DNA of 64,000 nucleotides from Scilla litardierei. Lineage: Eukaryota; Streptophyta; Magnoliopsida; Asparagales; Asparagaceae. The position numbers and the translations under genes are program-made. Below, piece after piece: positions 1 to 11,727 of this stretch (positions within the stretch are counted from its first letter, which is position 1; each line of letters starts with the position of its first letter). The notes beneath the pieces were generated by a model. The model saw only the letters and a list, made by a program, of their open reading frames with translations. It was not told where the DNA came from and searched no databases. Location: NCBI GenBank assembly GCA_030789695.1, contig CM061139.1, forward strand, positions 201,225,641 to 201,289,640, given 5' to 3'.

Positions 1-20
1 TTCCTCCTTGTTAATTTGTT

Positions 21-272
21 GGGTTTTTCTCATATTAGTCTCTTAAATTATGTGTATTTTAATATTAGTCCCGTAAATATTTGTAATTAGAATTTAGTCC
101 CTTAAATGTTTAATGTTAACCTAAATAGTCCATTTTGTTAACATAAATAGTCCCTTAAATGTTTAATGTTTAACCTAAATAGTCCCTTTAAGGGACTAAA
201 TTCAAATTAAAAAGATTTAAGGGACTAATATCAAAATACACATAATTTAAGGGACTAATATGAGAAAAACCC
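21..272. repeat. AT-rich foldback MITE
   Basis: The left arm (about 21-110) is repeated in inverted orientation in the right arm (about 189-272). Both carry the words GGGTTTTTCTCATATTAG and TTAGTCCC(T/G)TAAA or their reverse complements. The middle holds repeated TAGTCCCTTAAATG words. It has no open frame, so it is a non-autonomous foldback element. The superfamily is not assigned because no clear target duplication was seen. Confidence 0.7.
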
Positions 273-536
273 TAATTTGTTTGAGCAAGATCTCATTCAA
301 GAAGTGTTAATTAGTTTAATTTGAGTATTGCAAGGGAATTGGTCGGATCCCAACCCCGATGTCTTGACTATCTGTTGAGTGTCGCAGGTCAGCAGGAATA
401 TATAAAACCACAGCTACCAACAATTTCGATCAAGCCCTTACATGTACAAAATGTCATAAGCACACAATACTCACAATACGAGAAAACCTTAATACAGAAA
501 TGAGCACGCATAAAATCAGAGTAATCCTAAAAATCA

Positions 537-1727
537 CTAGGAACCCCTTGCAATCCTCGGATCAGCGCCACCTAATGCCGGGGAGTCCCCGGTTCCAGGA
601 GCAACCCCCATCACTGGACGATACATTGGAACGACCGCCGGATTACTCCTCATCAGACCACCGCCCGCCGACACTTCATAGGCCTCCGTCCCCGTCGCGG
701 TGGAACCCATCGGATAATCATATGCCCCGGCCGACACCGTCCGTCCGACTGGCGGCGCACCGACGTACATCGGCCTGTAAACCACCGGAAGTTGCCCGCG
801 GGCAACCTGGGGCACAGTCTGAACATATTGCGGCATCCGCATTGGAACGGGCCCGTTACCGCCTTGAACCGGACCCGGCACATAATAAACCGGGACTTGT
901 TCCTGCACATACTGCCAGACCGGCTGGGGTACATACTGGTTCACCTCCGGCTCAACAGGATTCTCCATGGTTTCTCTCTTGCTCTCCACGGTATTTGGCA
1001 TGGCCGGAACCGAAAACGTCGATGACGCAGACCCGTAATGAGGCGATGACACGACCGGACCAGGCGAACCGGGGTCCGAAACCGACACATTGGTCTTGGA
1101 TTTGATCGGTTCTTCTGAATTGTTGTCAAGCCCAAAAAGATAATCCGGCACTTCAGATAAAATTGACGAGGCCTCGGACCTGCCCCGTTCGAGTGGCCGG
1201 CCGTTGAGCGCATCAAGGAACCAGTGCTCGTGCTTCGACGAGCCTGTGCCGCTGAGCATGGAGCCAAATGCCCCGCCACCGTCCGAAGGGAAGAGGAAGA
1301 GGCGTAGTCTCGGCGTCCGTGCATTAGCGGAACCCCCATGAGCTAGCAGGCGGTCGTACTCCTCCATCATATTCTCCACGTCCTCGTCAGCCGTGATCGA
1401 TATCAGGGCGTCGAGGTCTTCGTTAGGGAGCTGGTACTTGATGACGATGTCCGCGGTGGCCGTGAACTTGGCGAGCTTGGAGAGGAGGGTGGCAAAGGTG
1501 CAATTGCGGTGGACGGCGACAATGCGGGTGTCTCCACCGACGTAGCGGAGCTGGTCGTCTTGGGGGCGAGGGAGGATGCGGCCACCGAAGCTGCACATGA
1601 GGCGGATACGCGGGGCGGAGTTTTCTTCATACTGCCATCTGGCAGGAGGAGGCGGGGGCTGGTCAGCCGCCGCCGAGTCCACCGATCCCAAGGCATCATG
1701 ATCAGAGGGCTGGATGTGAGAGGCCAT
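537..1727 (-). CDS. PB1 (octicosapeptide/Phox/Bem1p) domain protein, 396 aa
   Basis: Single uninterrupted frame with an ATG start at 1727 (codons MASHIQPSD) and a stop at 537. Residues about 39-130 form a PB1 domain. It opens with RIRLMCSFGGRILPRP and the YVGGDTRIVAV strand typical of the plant family, and ends with an acidic OPCA-like segment (DLDALISITADEDVEN, near 104-119). A short proline run (24-28) precedes the domain. The rest, about 270 residues, is a low-complexity tail rich in Pro, Val, Tyr, Gln and Gly, with no catalytic domain. Plant PB1-only proteins are thought to act as protein-protein scaffolds; the partner cannot be read from sequence. GC content is higher than in the flanks, as expected of a real exon. 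It is the only clearly intact host gene in the window. No intron is needed, although an upstream untranslated exon is possible. The antisense open frame at 500-1105 is a shadow. Confidence 0.85.
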   Translation of the reverse strand: MASHIQPSDHDALGSVDSAAADQPPPPPARWQYEENSAPRIRLMCSFGGRILPRPQDDQLRYVGGDTRIVAVHRNCTFATLLSKLAKFTATADIVIKYQLPNEDLDALISITADEDVENMMEEYDRLLAHGGSANARTPRLRLFLFPSDGGGAFGSMLSGTGSSKHEHWFLDALNGRPLERGRSEASSILSEVPDYLFGLDNNSEEPIKSKTNVSVSDPGSPGPVVSSPHYGSASSTFSVPAMPNTVESKRETMENPVEPEVNQYVPQPVWQYVQEQVPVYYVPGPVQGGNGPVPMRMPQYVQTVPQVARGQLPVVYRPMYVGAPPVGRTVSAGAYDYPMGSTATGTEAYEVSAGGGLMRSNPAVVPMYRPVMGVAPGTGDSPALGGADPRIARGS

Positions 1728-1848
1728 GGTATGTCACAGCTGAGGCTTAGGCTGTGAACAAAACCCTTGTTTAAGGTCATGGATCGCAGAGATATTCTAG
1801 CATGAAAGCAGTGGGTTTACATTTGAAACTTTCCTCTCTAATATCATA

Positions 1849-1856
1849 GTTTATAG
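1849..1856 (-). promoter_or_regulatory. Candidate TATA box of the PB1 gene
   Basis: On the minus strand the bases read CTATAAAC, about 120 bases upstream of the PB1 ATG. This leaves room for a short 5' leader. It is the best TATA-like word in the interval, but the interval is AT-rich and no transcript start can be seen. Confidence 0.35.
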
Positions 1857-1938
1857 TTTGAATAGACATGGTTTAGGGTAAATCCAATGTTTATTGTCCG
1901 TTCATCTATCCTTCGTAAAAGTTGTATTCATATACAAC

Positions 1939-2916
1939 CAGTGGCGTAACCAGGAATTTTTTTTGCACTGAGCGAAGATAAAGATGATACAAAGAATAAT
2001 ATTTAAAAATACCATTGGTTTCTAGCACCGGCTTTATGTCAAATAAAGGTTATTATGTTGCAATTTCAGTAATGATGAAAGTTTATAACATCTACAGATG
2101 TACTTTTAGTTAGTTATATAACTAATCTAAAAAACAATCATACTTATTTTGGGTGGTGGGTTGGAAATTTTTTTCCAAATAAATCATTAGCATACTCATG
2201 AGACCACAGTAAGAATGACAATTTTGAAAAATGAAGATGAAAAAGTAATTCCTACATAAATATTTTAATAAGATCAAAATATAAACAAAGACATGAAATC
2301 TCTAGTAAAAATCAAAGAAAAATATCGAAAACCATTCTATATTACAATAAGTACCAAATTCAATGCAAAACCCAGTTTTGTGGTGTAAATAAATAAAATA
2401 CTGAAATTATGTAAAATATACAAAGGGCATAAACATGCAAACAACATCCTGCAATTAGATTATTTTCAGGGTCAAATATGTAAATTATTAACCTTACAAG
2501 AATCATCCTGCATTTAGAATGTTGCTAGGTTAAACATGTAAAATAGTAACCAAATGTTTTAAAAAGAAAAGAGAGAGAGTTACCATCCTGCAACTAGAAT
2601 ATACTCAGGATCAAATATGTAAATTATTAACCTTACAAGGATCATACTACAATTAGAATGTTGCTGGGGTTAAATATGTAAATTATTAAACCGAAAGTTT
2701 TAAAAAGGAAGTGAATAAAATTATATTACAGCACGCATTTTTAAAGATCACCAGGACTCGAATGGAAGACCTTTTGTTTCTTAAAAGCGATGTGATAACC
2801 AACCTGACAACAACAAGATGATGTTTGATTTCTATGAAGTATTATATATAACAACATTTTACTTTTTCTTGCCCTGGGCAGCTGCCCAGGGCAAGCCTAA
2901 TGTGGTTACGCCCCTG
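1939..2916. mobile_element. Non-autonomous hAT-type element, 978 bp
   Basis: The ends are terminal inverted repeats, CAGTGGCGTAACCA on the left and CAGGGGCGTAACCA (reverse complement of the right end), with one mismatch in 14. A perfect 8-bp target duplication TATACAAC lies at 1931-1938 and 2917-2924. Eight-base duplications and a CAGNGGCG terminus fit the hAT superfamily. Just inside the right end is a strong palindrome, GCCCTGGGCAGCTGCCCAGGGC. The interior is AT-rich with no transposase frame, so the element depends on a transposase in trans. It sits between two short inverted arms (about 1885-1912 and 2938-2963, TGTCCGTTCATC), so it seems to have landed in an older foldback sequence. Confidence 0.88.
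2445..2711. repeat. Direct duplication inside the hAT element
   Basis: Two adjacent diverged copies of about 130-139 bp (2445-2583 and 2584-2711). Both begin CATCCTGCAA and contain CAAATATGTAAATTATTAA and GTTTTAAAAAG words. This is an internal tandem duplication of the element body and has no coding content. Confidence 0.75.
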
Positions 2917-2924
2917 TATACAAC

Positions 2925-5185
2925 TATTAAATTTGTGACAGGTGGATGAACGGACAAAACATCTTGAGAAAGATTTAGCAGCTCGAGATTTGGAAGGTGC
3001 TGCATATGCGACTTAGACTTATATGTTATATGATACCCATTGTTCTCAAGAAACTAAATACATGTATTATAAAACGGTTTGTATTCGAGTGAATTGGGCT
3101 TATACATCAGACGCGGCCCATTTTCTATCCGGGTCAAACCGGAAATCACGGATCTACCCAAACCCGTTTTGTCCAGTAAGCATACCCAAAAATCGTATTC
3201 GGGGTTGACCCGATTAAATACCCATTTGCCACCCCTAAGTAAAACAATTGTGGTGAATTGTATTTAGATTCAGACAGGGAAAACGAAGAACAAATGGGAC
3301 TCCAAACAATGGATCATACAATGATTCTCTCAAAAAAATTATGCAATGATTGATGTTATCTTTAGACTATGGTGCTCACTGTGTGGGCCTTTGTGATGTG
3401 GATTGCTGGCCACATATTATTGGACCACACTTGTTGGTGATATAATAGTAATAATAATAATAATAACTTTAAGAATCAGGAATTAATTTAGAAAATTATC
3501 GATTGGATGGACGAACTTAAAATGAAATAAATTTTGGAGTTTTTGAGAGAAGACTTTTGCCGGAATATTATTTTCATTTTTAATGTATATTTTATCCATA
3601 AGTAATTTATTAATTGTTTAGAGGATATTCGATTAATGAGGATGTTAATCATGTTTTTGTTTTAAGCTTCCCTTTTTTTATTGTTGGCTTCCATTTTTTT
3701 AAAAGCAATTACTTTTGTGCCGGCTTTTTCAAGAACTATACAAAACACACCCACTTGTGAAACCGCCAAACCGTCCACATAATCTTGGGACCCACAGCAG
3801 GATTGGAAGCCATGATCACCTAATCTCAATCATTTCCCCCCCAATTTGATATTAATTTTTGCACAAAAAATGGCAACAATTTGTCATAACCACGAATAGT
3901 TTTGCTGTATAGGCACCAAATTTATGTTGAAAGAAATAAGCAAATCTCTAAATTAGTGAAGATCCAAAGTGGAATGGATTTAAAATTCAGATATTTTAAT
4001 GATATCTACACACATAAAAAGAAAATGAACAAGAGGGTAATAAAAACTGGGTTGACAAACCCTGACACGGATGATCGATCAAATTATACGCAAGTGAAAA
4101 AAGAATCAGAAATGATCAAAGATGAGAAAATTGATAAAATAAGAATGCGTTCAAATCATCAATATGTGACTGCAAATTAATATCTCGTTGGAATCGAAGA
4201 AAGAAAGCACACTTTGGATCAATGACAATATAACAATAAATATCATCAAATATCATCAAAGAAACATACCAAAAATGAAAGAATGTATTTGTAACTGGAA
4301 CTTACTTGCAATGGCTTGGCTAGTTGATTGTGTGTGTAGAGGGGGGAGAGGGGGAGAGGCGAGAGGTGCCTCCGTTGAGAGGGATGATTATATGGGGGTG
4401 GTAAGGGGCGGCTGTGCTGATGTCCGCAGCGGGCCCACACCTCCGTTAAAAATCCTGCTATCTGACGTGGCATGGGCGGTGGGGGTTTCAAGGGAGGGCC
4501 CACACCTCTCGTAGCTTACACATGCTTACGCTCTACGTGTGGATTTTTTGTTTTTTCACCATTAATACAAACTAAATGAATTAAAGACGAGCTACAAAAG
4601 CAGGGATACTAAAACAAGGTTGCACAGAGGGTGGCATCTGGCCCACGAGCCTTTGCTTGGTTGGCATGGTCTCTCCCCTCCCTCGTGTGAGGCAAGAGAT
4701 ACATGCCCACCGCTTTTTAAAATGATTTCCGATGTATCAGAAAAAAGGGTGACGTCCAGGAAGTGTCTGATCGGTCGGGGTTGGTTTCATCCGACCATAA
4801 ACCCGAGCCGGATGCAAATGGGCATGCTCAAAGCCCGATTGTGCTTCCAATTGGGCATGCCCCTATCGATCTTTGGGCATGCACATTCTCATCCCTAATT
4901 AGGTTTAACGTATGGTACATGTATCTCATCTGGATTTTATCTGTGTTGGCACGTTAAGGCAGGCTTAACCTGGATTCGATCCAAACCCAAGTATAACTCT
5001 ACCCGAACCCAGAAATATGGATCAAGCCCGCCCGGTCTGAACTCGTTTGCGACCCCGAGGTCGCATCGGCCACTAGCACAAACATGCAGTATAAAGGCAT
5101 CGAAACAAAGAAAGACCTAGAAACAAATTTGAGGTACGACCGAAAGAACCGTATACGAATCATATGAAAATTGCAAAGAGAATTT
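2925..5185. other. AT-rich intergenic DNA, no gene seen
   Basis: No frame here has recognisable protein content. The text around 3100-3237 ends in CATTTGCCACCCCTAA, and that around 4770-4900 ends in CATCCCTAA. Both look like ends of hAT-type MITEs, but matching left ends were not found. A GC-richer patch (4330-4510) contains short open frames on both strands without any recognisable motif. Confidence 0.5.
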
Positions 5186-5352
5186 CTATCTACACCTCAA
5201 TCCTTGAGGTGTACATAAGATTCAGTGTAAAATTCTACTATTTTTGGAAGAAACATGAAAAGATGAGACAAAGTGATATGATACAATTGTTTTTTTTGTG
5301 TGTGGCAAAAGCAAGTACATTCACCTCAAAGTACTGAGGTGCATACAGCTAT
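5186..5352. repeat. Small foldback MITE, about 167 bp
   Basis: The left end holds CACCTCAATCCTTGAGGTG and the right end CACCTCAAAGTACTGAGGTG. Each is itself palindromic, and the two ends are inverted copies of each other with matching outer bases (CTATCTA / reverse complement of CATACAG). No coding content. Confidence 0.6.
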
Positions 5353-6490
5353 GTCCGTTGCAAATTCTAGGAGATATACATCTTAAACGATTCTTTTAAA
5401 CTTTTAATCCATATGTTAATTTAAAAGGTACCAATTTCTAGGGACTCACTTATAAAATTAAATTTGGTGTGAAAAAAAACCTAAAATAATTAGCAACATG
5501 AAAATTGGAAGGTTTTCAAGTATTTAGCTTTAAAAATTACTACTAATCGAATTCACTCCTTAAATCAAGGAATCCTACATGAAATATTTTAAAAGTTGTA
5601 ATATGCCAATTGCTAATCCTACAAACAACACCACTCCTTGTCGGACTCGTCAAACAAAGGCCACGTAAGATGGCGGAGAGAAGGGTGACTCTAAGGAGGC
5701 TAGAAGCCATCGTAACCACTCTCTAAGAGACTTGGGTGCGGAGCTGGGTCATCGTCGGGTGGACGAAGAGCTTGTTGGGAAAATAAGACCAGACGACGGC
5801 GGAAGCAAGCCCAGAAGCGGATAGCTACCCAACAATCGTTAAACCACGATTTTTCAGAGATAACCCACAATAGCACAATATCCAACCAAACATGCAATAT
5901 GAAAAGTAAAGAATGAATGAAAGCGACAAATCAAGCGACACAGAGTTTACCCTGAGTTGGCTCACTAACGGTGCCTATGTCCAGCCTCCCGATGACTGTT
6001 TTCACTAATATGATCAGCGAGAATTACACCGACTCATTCAATCTTCTTCAACAAAAGAGAGCACCAATAACTCACAGCTCCAAGTTCAAACTCTTCTCAC
6101 CAAACCCAAAGGAGATCAAATCTCACCAAAAAAAGAAGAAAACAAAAGCCCTCACAAATAATCCCTCAACCCAAAAAGAGCGATCCCAAGAAGAAGATTA
6201 CAATGTATTTCAAAAGAAATCACAAAAAGTCACTCACCAATTCATGCCCCAAAGCTCCAAGACGCCCGAGGAAGAAGAAAACGTGATGACAGCACACAAT
6301 TTCTTTTTCTCTTTGCTCTATTCGCGTACTGCAAAAACTAAACCATGGGAAGGGTTTAAATAGACTCATGGGTCGTGTGGAATCTTAGCCATCTGATTAG
6401 ATCTGAGTTTTGATCAAAAACCTAAGTCAAAATTCGTGTCGGGCCCGTCTTCAGTCGACACGGCCGTGCAGGAATCGACACGTGCACGGC
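5353..6490. other. Probable remnant of a long terminal repeat; no gene
   Basis: The stretch from about 5870 resembles plant retrotransposon LTR text: a GTTTACC...GGCTCACTAACGG-like word followed by AC-rich sequence. Near 6420-6490 is a run of CACGGCCGTG-like words that recur just right of the hAT element at about 16070-16090. This and the 16030-16797 segment may therefore be two halves of one LTR split by the hAT insertion. This is inference from word similarity only. Confidence 0.35.
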
Positions 6491-6554
6491 CAGTGGCAGA
6501 ACCAGGCCTTTCGAATTATGGGGTCACCATTTAATATTAATAAAAAATGATTTA

Positions 6555-6672
6555 TGTTATGAATAGGCCCATGAGGCCCATTGGGTATCCGGCCCACCAT
6601 TGAAAGCTATAAATATGAGGGTAGGAGCTCTTAACCCCCTACACCTATTTCCATACTTTTCCCTTCACAACA
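6555..6672 (+). repeat. 5' LTR of the short-LTR copia element
   Basis: 118 bp, TG...CA bounded, containing the core CTATAAATATGAGGG that gives a TATA box (TATAAATA) about 60 bp inside. Its partner is at 15522-15641. Confidence 0.92.
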
Positions 6673-7765
6673 CGTTATCAGCACGATCACGCTCGTTGGA
6701 AAAGGCGGCGACGCTCGAGGAAGGAGATCCATCAACCGCTCGTTTTAAGAAGATCGTAATCTTCTCAACGGGGAGCGAAAGGGCATCCTTCACCAACCGT
6801 CGTCTAGATTCCCTTGTCGAATCTAGAGGTAAATCTCAAAACTTTTTAGATCTAAACTTGTGTTTCTCGTAGATCTGCATGATTTAAGATCAAAAAGTTT
6901 GAAAACACGGTAAAAATCACATTTTTATTTAGATCCGCATGTCTAAAAACAATAAAAATCGTTTTTAGAGATCTAAATGTTTGAAAAATCCGTTTTCCCC
7001 CTTGATCCATATACCGCACGTCCAAATAGGACGGAACGGCGGCGCTTTATCAGCGCCGCCGGTGGCACAAAACGCCGCAGCCAGCCGTCGCGGCAGCGCG
7101 CCGCGGGCCCCCTTAGGGTTTTTCAGAAACCCGAGCCCTTAACGGGCCAAATTTTTAGTGGAGGCCCAATTAACCCTAATGGGTTGTTTTTATGGCCCAA
7201 AAGCCTGAAAATTAGCCCATTTACACAATAATTTTTCTTTTTTATTTTTGGCCACAAAAGCCCAAAATAATTAAAGAGATTTTTAATTTCCAAATAAGGG
7301 TTAAAGCGGAAAATAAAACATTAAAAATATGGATCAAATGTAAAAAGTTTTTCAAAAATAATTTTTTAGCACGTCACACACTATTTAGATTATTTATTAA
7401 TCTTTACATGCATGTGATATGATTATCTGCGTGGTTGTATATTTTTCATATATTATCTGCGTGGATGTGCTATTAGGCTATGTTTTTAGGGATCAGCCAG
7501 GTTTCCGACATCTTTACTTTTCTGAAATTTTTTCTTTTTGAGAGCAATTTGTAAGTGAGGATATATATGTAAAAAGAAGACTGGAGGACACCAAAAGGAG
7601 CTGAAGGCGTATGCACAAAGAAGAAAGGGGCTTCTCTTTGAAATTCCAGAGTTGTATTTACTTTTCATGCACTTTTTGATGTAACTTTCGGACTGTCTTT
7701 TTCTGTTGATGTCGGCTGGCTGATCCACATAGTCCTAATTTATTTTCATTGCTTATACATTAAAT

Positions 7766-7960
7766 GCGTGGATGTTAAATATTTCATGCTATTTTAATGT
7801 TAAAATAAAAATGTTAAAAAACATGCGTGGATGTTAATTTCCTTTAATAATTCACGATATGAAAATGTTAAAAAGCACGCGTGGATGTTAATTTCCTTTA
7901 ATAATTCACGTTATGAAAATGTTCAAAAGCATGCATGGATGTTAATTTTCTTTAATAATT
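7766..7960 (+). repeat. Minisatellite in the copia leader
   Basis: Units of about 53-60 bp begin with GCGTGGATGTTAA (near 7766, 7826, 7879 and, as GCATGGATGTT, 7933) and contain TTTAATAATTCA and TATGAAAATGTTAAAA. The array resumes at 10457-10540 beyond the solo LTR, which shows the LTR landed inside it. A further GCGTGGATGT word lies near 7460. Confidence 0.75.
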
Positions 7961-10456
7961 TGTCACGACCTGCTTCCCTAAAATGGAGGCGAGACGTGAA
8001 AAGGTCCGCACGAGAGTGGAGCTGTGAAGCCCCAAACCCGATAAGCGTCCACAATACATAAACAGGTCCCTGTAACCACAACAGAATAACAATAATAACC
8101 CAAGGCGAGACTGAAATAAAATTCCACATCTCACAGATTGTCCAACATCAACAAAGAGTCCAACATCCAGAAAATCCACCAGGCTAAAAGAAAAGAGTCC
8201 AAGGCTCAGAACAAGGCCAACAAAAGAATACGACATAACAAAGTATAGGTGCTACGCACCGATAACAAACAACTGCCTAACAAAAGTAAAACACAACGAA
8301 GACACTAGGACTGGTCCCCAGTGTCCACGTACTCCCCGTCAAACACAAGCTCGGGCTCGGCGTCAGCAAACACCTCGTCCTCTACGAGGTACTCGGGCTC
8401 AGGATCTAACATGTGTCACCCAAAAGAGTAAAGGGGCACATGTCAGCAAGTCTAAAAAGACTTGGGCAAGGAAACTGAAGGTGAGGCATCTAGCAACCTA
8501 ACAGTTTAGTATGCATGACATGGCAGTTATAACATGAGTGCACAATTAAAACATGGCAAGACAATTTATACAAGAGAACAATTTATCGGGACAAGACAAG
8601 AGTAGCCAAGCTACTATCAATTCAATCAATTCACATTTTGTAGGTGTTTAAGCCCTTCGCTGAATGGCATAGCATTTCAGACCGATCGGCACTAAACACT
8701 ACCCAATACTCACAAGATATGGAGCCTGGGGTCCCCGCACATTGAGCTCAGCTAGTGAGCCTGAGGTTGCCCCGCACATTGAGCTCGCATTCTTAGTTCA
8801 CAATTCAATACATCGAGCGTTGGGGTTTCCAACTCATTATGCTCGCTTCTGGTCACGAGCCAGGAACACAAGTATGGCGTAGGGAACACCTAGCCGGAAC
8901 ACGCAATTCGGGCATTGGCTATCAACCAACACATGGCCCGCTTCTGGAACACGAGCCAGGAACACAACATTGTAGCGAAGCTACGCAATCACAGCAATAC
9001 CTAAAGAATGCGAGGTCATGACAATTTATTTGCGTACAGTTAATTAAATTAAACGTGACAGGCGAAATGCAATGACATGAACATATTCGCGTACCGTTAA
9101 TTGAAAGTAAACATGACATGGTAATTGTGCAACATGCTAAAAGTCGGAACTAGCTTCGTTGTCAAGCTAGTTCCCCAATTTGCGCCTAGGCGAGTATCAT
9201 TTCGTCGCCTAGCCTCTTTTACGCCTACAACAAGCAAATGGCCTAAAACATGGCCTAAACCCTAAGTGGCAAGTTTCACTTGCCTAGCACCGGGGATGAC
9301 GACCACTTCGTCACACGGATGCTACCTACGGGGGAAATCGCTGTTATGAGGGAAACAAACATCAAACACATGAAATTAATTAGGGTTTTCATAAAATTAT
9401 AAATAAGCTATGAAAACAACGGTAGATCGATCTCTTACCAAGAGGAGACGGAAGAAACACTCCGGAGAACCCTAGGATCAAATCTGGAGAAGATTGGAGA
9501 AGTTTGGGGAAACTAGGGTTTTGGGGGATTTGGGGGTTTTGATGGGTTTTGATGGAGGTTTTAGGGAAGATGAGAGGTGGATGGAGTGAATGGTTGGATT
9601 GGATGATGATTCTAGGGCTTGGAATGAAGAAATGGAGCTTGTAGGAAGATGGGGGCTGAAGGGGGAAGTTTTTAGGGTTTTAGGTCGTGTTGGAGAAGAA
9701 GAAGTCGTTTGGGTTGGGTATAAATAGGTTGAGCTGGCGGCTGCCCAGAAATTAGGGTTTTAACACTGGTTAGTCGGTCAAAGAGCAACCACTGACCGAC
9801 TAGTTTGGCAACTAGTCGGTCGGTCGACCAACGCAGACCGACTAAGTGCAAACAGTAACTCCTGAACGAAAATAGGATTTTAGAGTTAGTCGGTCCATGA
9901 ACAAGTACTGACCGACTAGTTTAGCATCTAGTCGGTCGATGAACGTTCTTAGACCGACTAAGAGTAAACAGTAACTGATACAAAAATAATATGATGAGTT
10001 AGTCGGTTCAAAAAGCATTGCTGACCGACTAGTTTGCAACCTAGTCGGTCAACCAACGTTCTTAGACCGACTAACGATAAACAGTAACTCCTGAGAAATT
10101 TAGAAAGCTAACTAGTCGGTCCAAGAAGGATTGCCGACCGACTGGATCGTCATCTAGTCGGTCGGTGGCCCTTCTTACACCGGCTAATGAGCACAGAAAA
10201 GTACCGATACGGAGCGCGGGGCCCCGGGATCGATTCCTAAGACTCCTAGGCTCGATCTAACAGTCAGATACGACCGTTATGAAGTCCGTCACGAGTGACG
10301 CACTTCGAAATCGACGATCCTAAGGAAGAAACGAGAAAATACGACGAATCGATCGAAAATGAAACTACGGAGACGAAAACCACACAAGAGGAGAAAATCC
10401 ACCAAAACATATATTATATTATATTAAATCCAGATACATGAAAAGCAGTCGTTACA
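7961..10456 (-). mobile_element. Solo LTR of a gypsy-type element, 2.5 kb
   Basis: The insertion is bounded by TGTCACGACC and GTCGTTACA, an almost perfect terminal inverted repeat of TG...CA form, and by a perfect 5-bp duplication TAATT at 7956-7960 and 10457-10461. There is no primer site, polypurine tract or coding frame, so this is one LTR left after recombination. Read on the minus strand it starts TGTAACGAC and ends GGTCGTGACA. Its length and termini resemble Tekay/Del chromovirus LTRs, an inference from family knowledge. A TATAAATA at 9719-9726 on the plus strand leaves the orientation uncertain. Small open frames inside (for example 8839-9021) have no protein signature. Confidence 0.85.
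9770..10195. repeat. Tandem array of about 114-bp units with TAGTCGGTC palindromes
   Basis: Four units begin near 9770, 9886, 9999 and 10112. Each has TTAGTCGGTC, then GACCGACTAG, then CTAGTCGGTC, then GACCGACTAA, so every unit carries two inverted pairs of the same nine-base word. AAACAGTAACT follows in the first three. The last unit is truncated and more diverged. Confidence 0.88.
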
Positions 10457-10550
10457 TAATTCATGTATGAAAATGGTAAAAATACATGCGTGGATGTCTA
10501 TTTTTTACAGTTTAATAATCCATGCTATTTTCATATTGCTAGATCATTTA

Positions 10551-11569
10551 ATGGCCAGACTTGCGAATGTCGATTTCTCGGTCCTGAAGGCCGATGGGTC
10601 GAACTACTTAAGTTGGCAGTTGGACCTGAAGTTCCATTTGCGATCTCATGGGTTCAGTCTGACACCCACTGAGAAGGCAACAACAAGTACCGTCACAGCT
10701 GAAAAGGATGCTTCTAAAGAAGCACCTCATACAGAAGAAGTTTCCGATATACTAAAGGCGAGAGCCATTATCTATATCAGGAAACATTTAGACTCGATCC
10801 TGAAGGACGAGTATCTTACTGTAGAGGATCCTTACGAACTGTGGGACGCACTTGAGGAGAGGTACATGCATCAGAGGGATGTCATACTCCCCGTGTACAG
10901 TACGAGTGGACTCACCTCCGCATACATGATTACAAATCCGTAGCGGAGTACAACTCAGTATTGTTCCGTATCACCTCACGCCTGAAGTTGTGAGGTGAGA
11001 CTGTGACTGAGAAAATGTTGCTGAAAAAGACGTTCCCGTCTTTCCACGAGAAGGACATGATCCTTATGCAACAATACCGTGAGAGGAAGTTCACGAAGTA
11101 CTCTGATCTGATTTCATGCCTGCTAATGGCTGAACAGAACATAGATTTGTTGGTTGCCACTCACAACCTGCGCCCTCCTGGCTTCGCTCCACTGCCACCT
11201 CCTGCAGAGGCACACTTCCAGTCTTCCCAGAAGAAGAAGATGGACAAGAAGGCTAAATTCCAGAAATGGAAAGAACAGAAGAAGCGGAAGAAGGCCACTC
11301 CCCAAGCTCCTCCTCAGAACCAGAAGTTCGTGAAAAAGAAGCAAAAGTGGACGTCCAAAGGTGGTACTCCCAAGAAAGACTGGGAGGATAAGTGCTCCAA
11401 ATGCGGAATGACGGGCCACTGGTCCAGAATCTGCCGCACCCAGAAACACCTACATGACCTCTACCAGGCAAGTCTCAAGCCTCGTGCTGAGACAAACCTG
11501 ATAGAGAGCACAGCGTTGCCAAAGACCTCATGGACTCCTGAAGATTTCATAGGAGACGACACTCTCTAG
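10551..11569 (+). pseudogene. copia gag (capsid-like plus zinc knuckle), frameshifted
   Basis: It starts at ATG 10551. The N-terminal part reads as a copia gag (motifs NVDFSVLKADGSNYLSW and DPYELWDALEERY). The frame breaks near 10900 by a shift, and the shifted frame then meets a TGA near 10997. It reopens to 11569 with a Lys-rich linker and a CCHC zinc knuckle, CSKCGMTGHWSRIC, near 11392-11436. The protein would package the element's RNA in cytoplasmic particles; this copy cannot make it whole. It is followed by a 158-bp AT-rich spacer before pol. Confidence 0.85.
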
Positions 11570-11727
11570 TTATGGACCATAAACAATTGTTATTGCTAGC
11601 AATGTATCTTCCATTTATGCATCGTATCTAGTTTTTATTCCATGTCAACATTTTTGAGCATCTTAAATGAAAGTAGTTGTCTTATTTTCATATTATTTAC
11701 TGCTTAAATGTCTTTCTTAATACAGAT

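Noticed and set aside
500..1105. 201-codon plus-strand frame rich in Pro, Arg and Ser
   Set aside because: It is exactly antisense to the PB1 gene tail and its composition follows from that GC-rich codon use. No start context or motif.
3902..4180. 92-codon plus-strand frame
   Set aside because: Lys/Ile/Asn-rich as expected of AT-rich DNA; no motif, no neighbouring exon.
5971..6363. 130-codon plus-strand frame with Lys and Gln
   Set aside because: It lies in LTR-like DNA and shows only low-complexity text.
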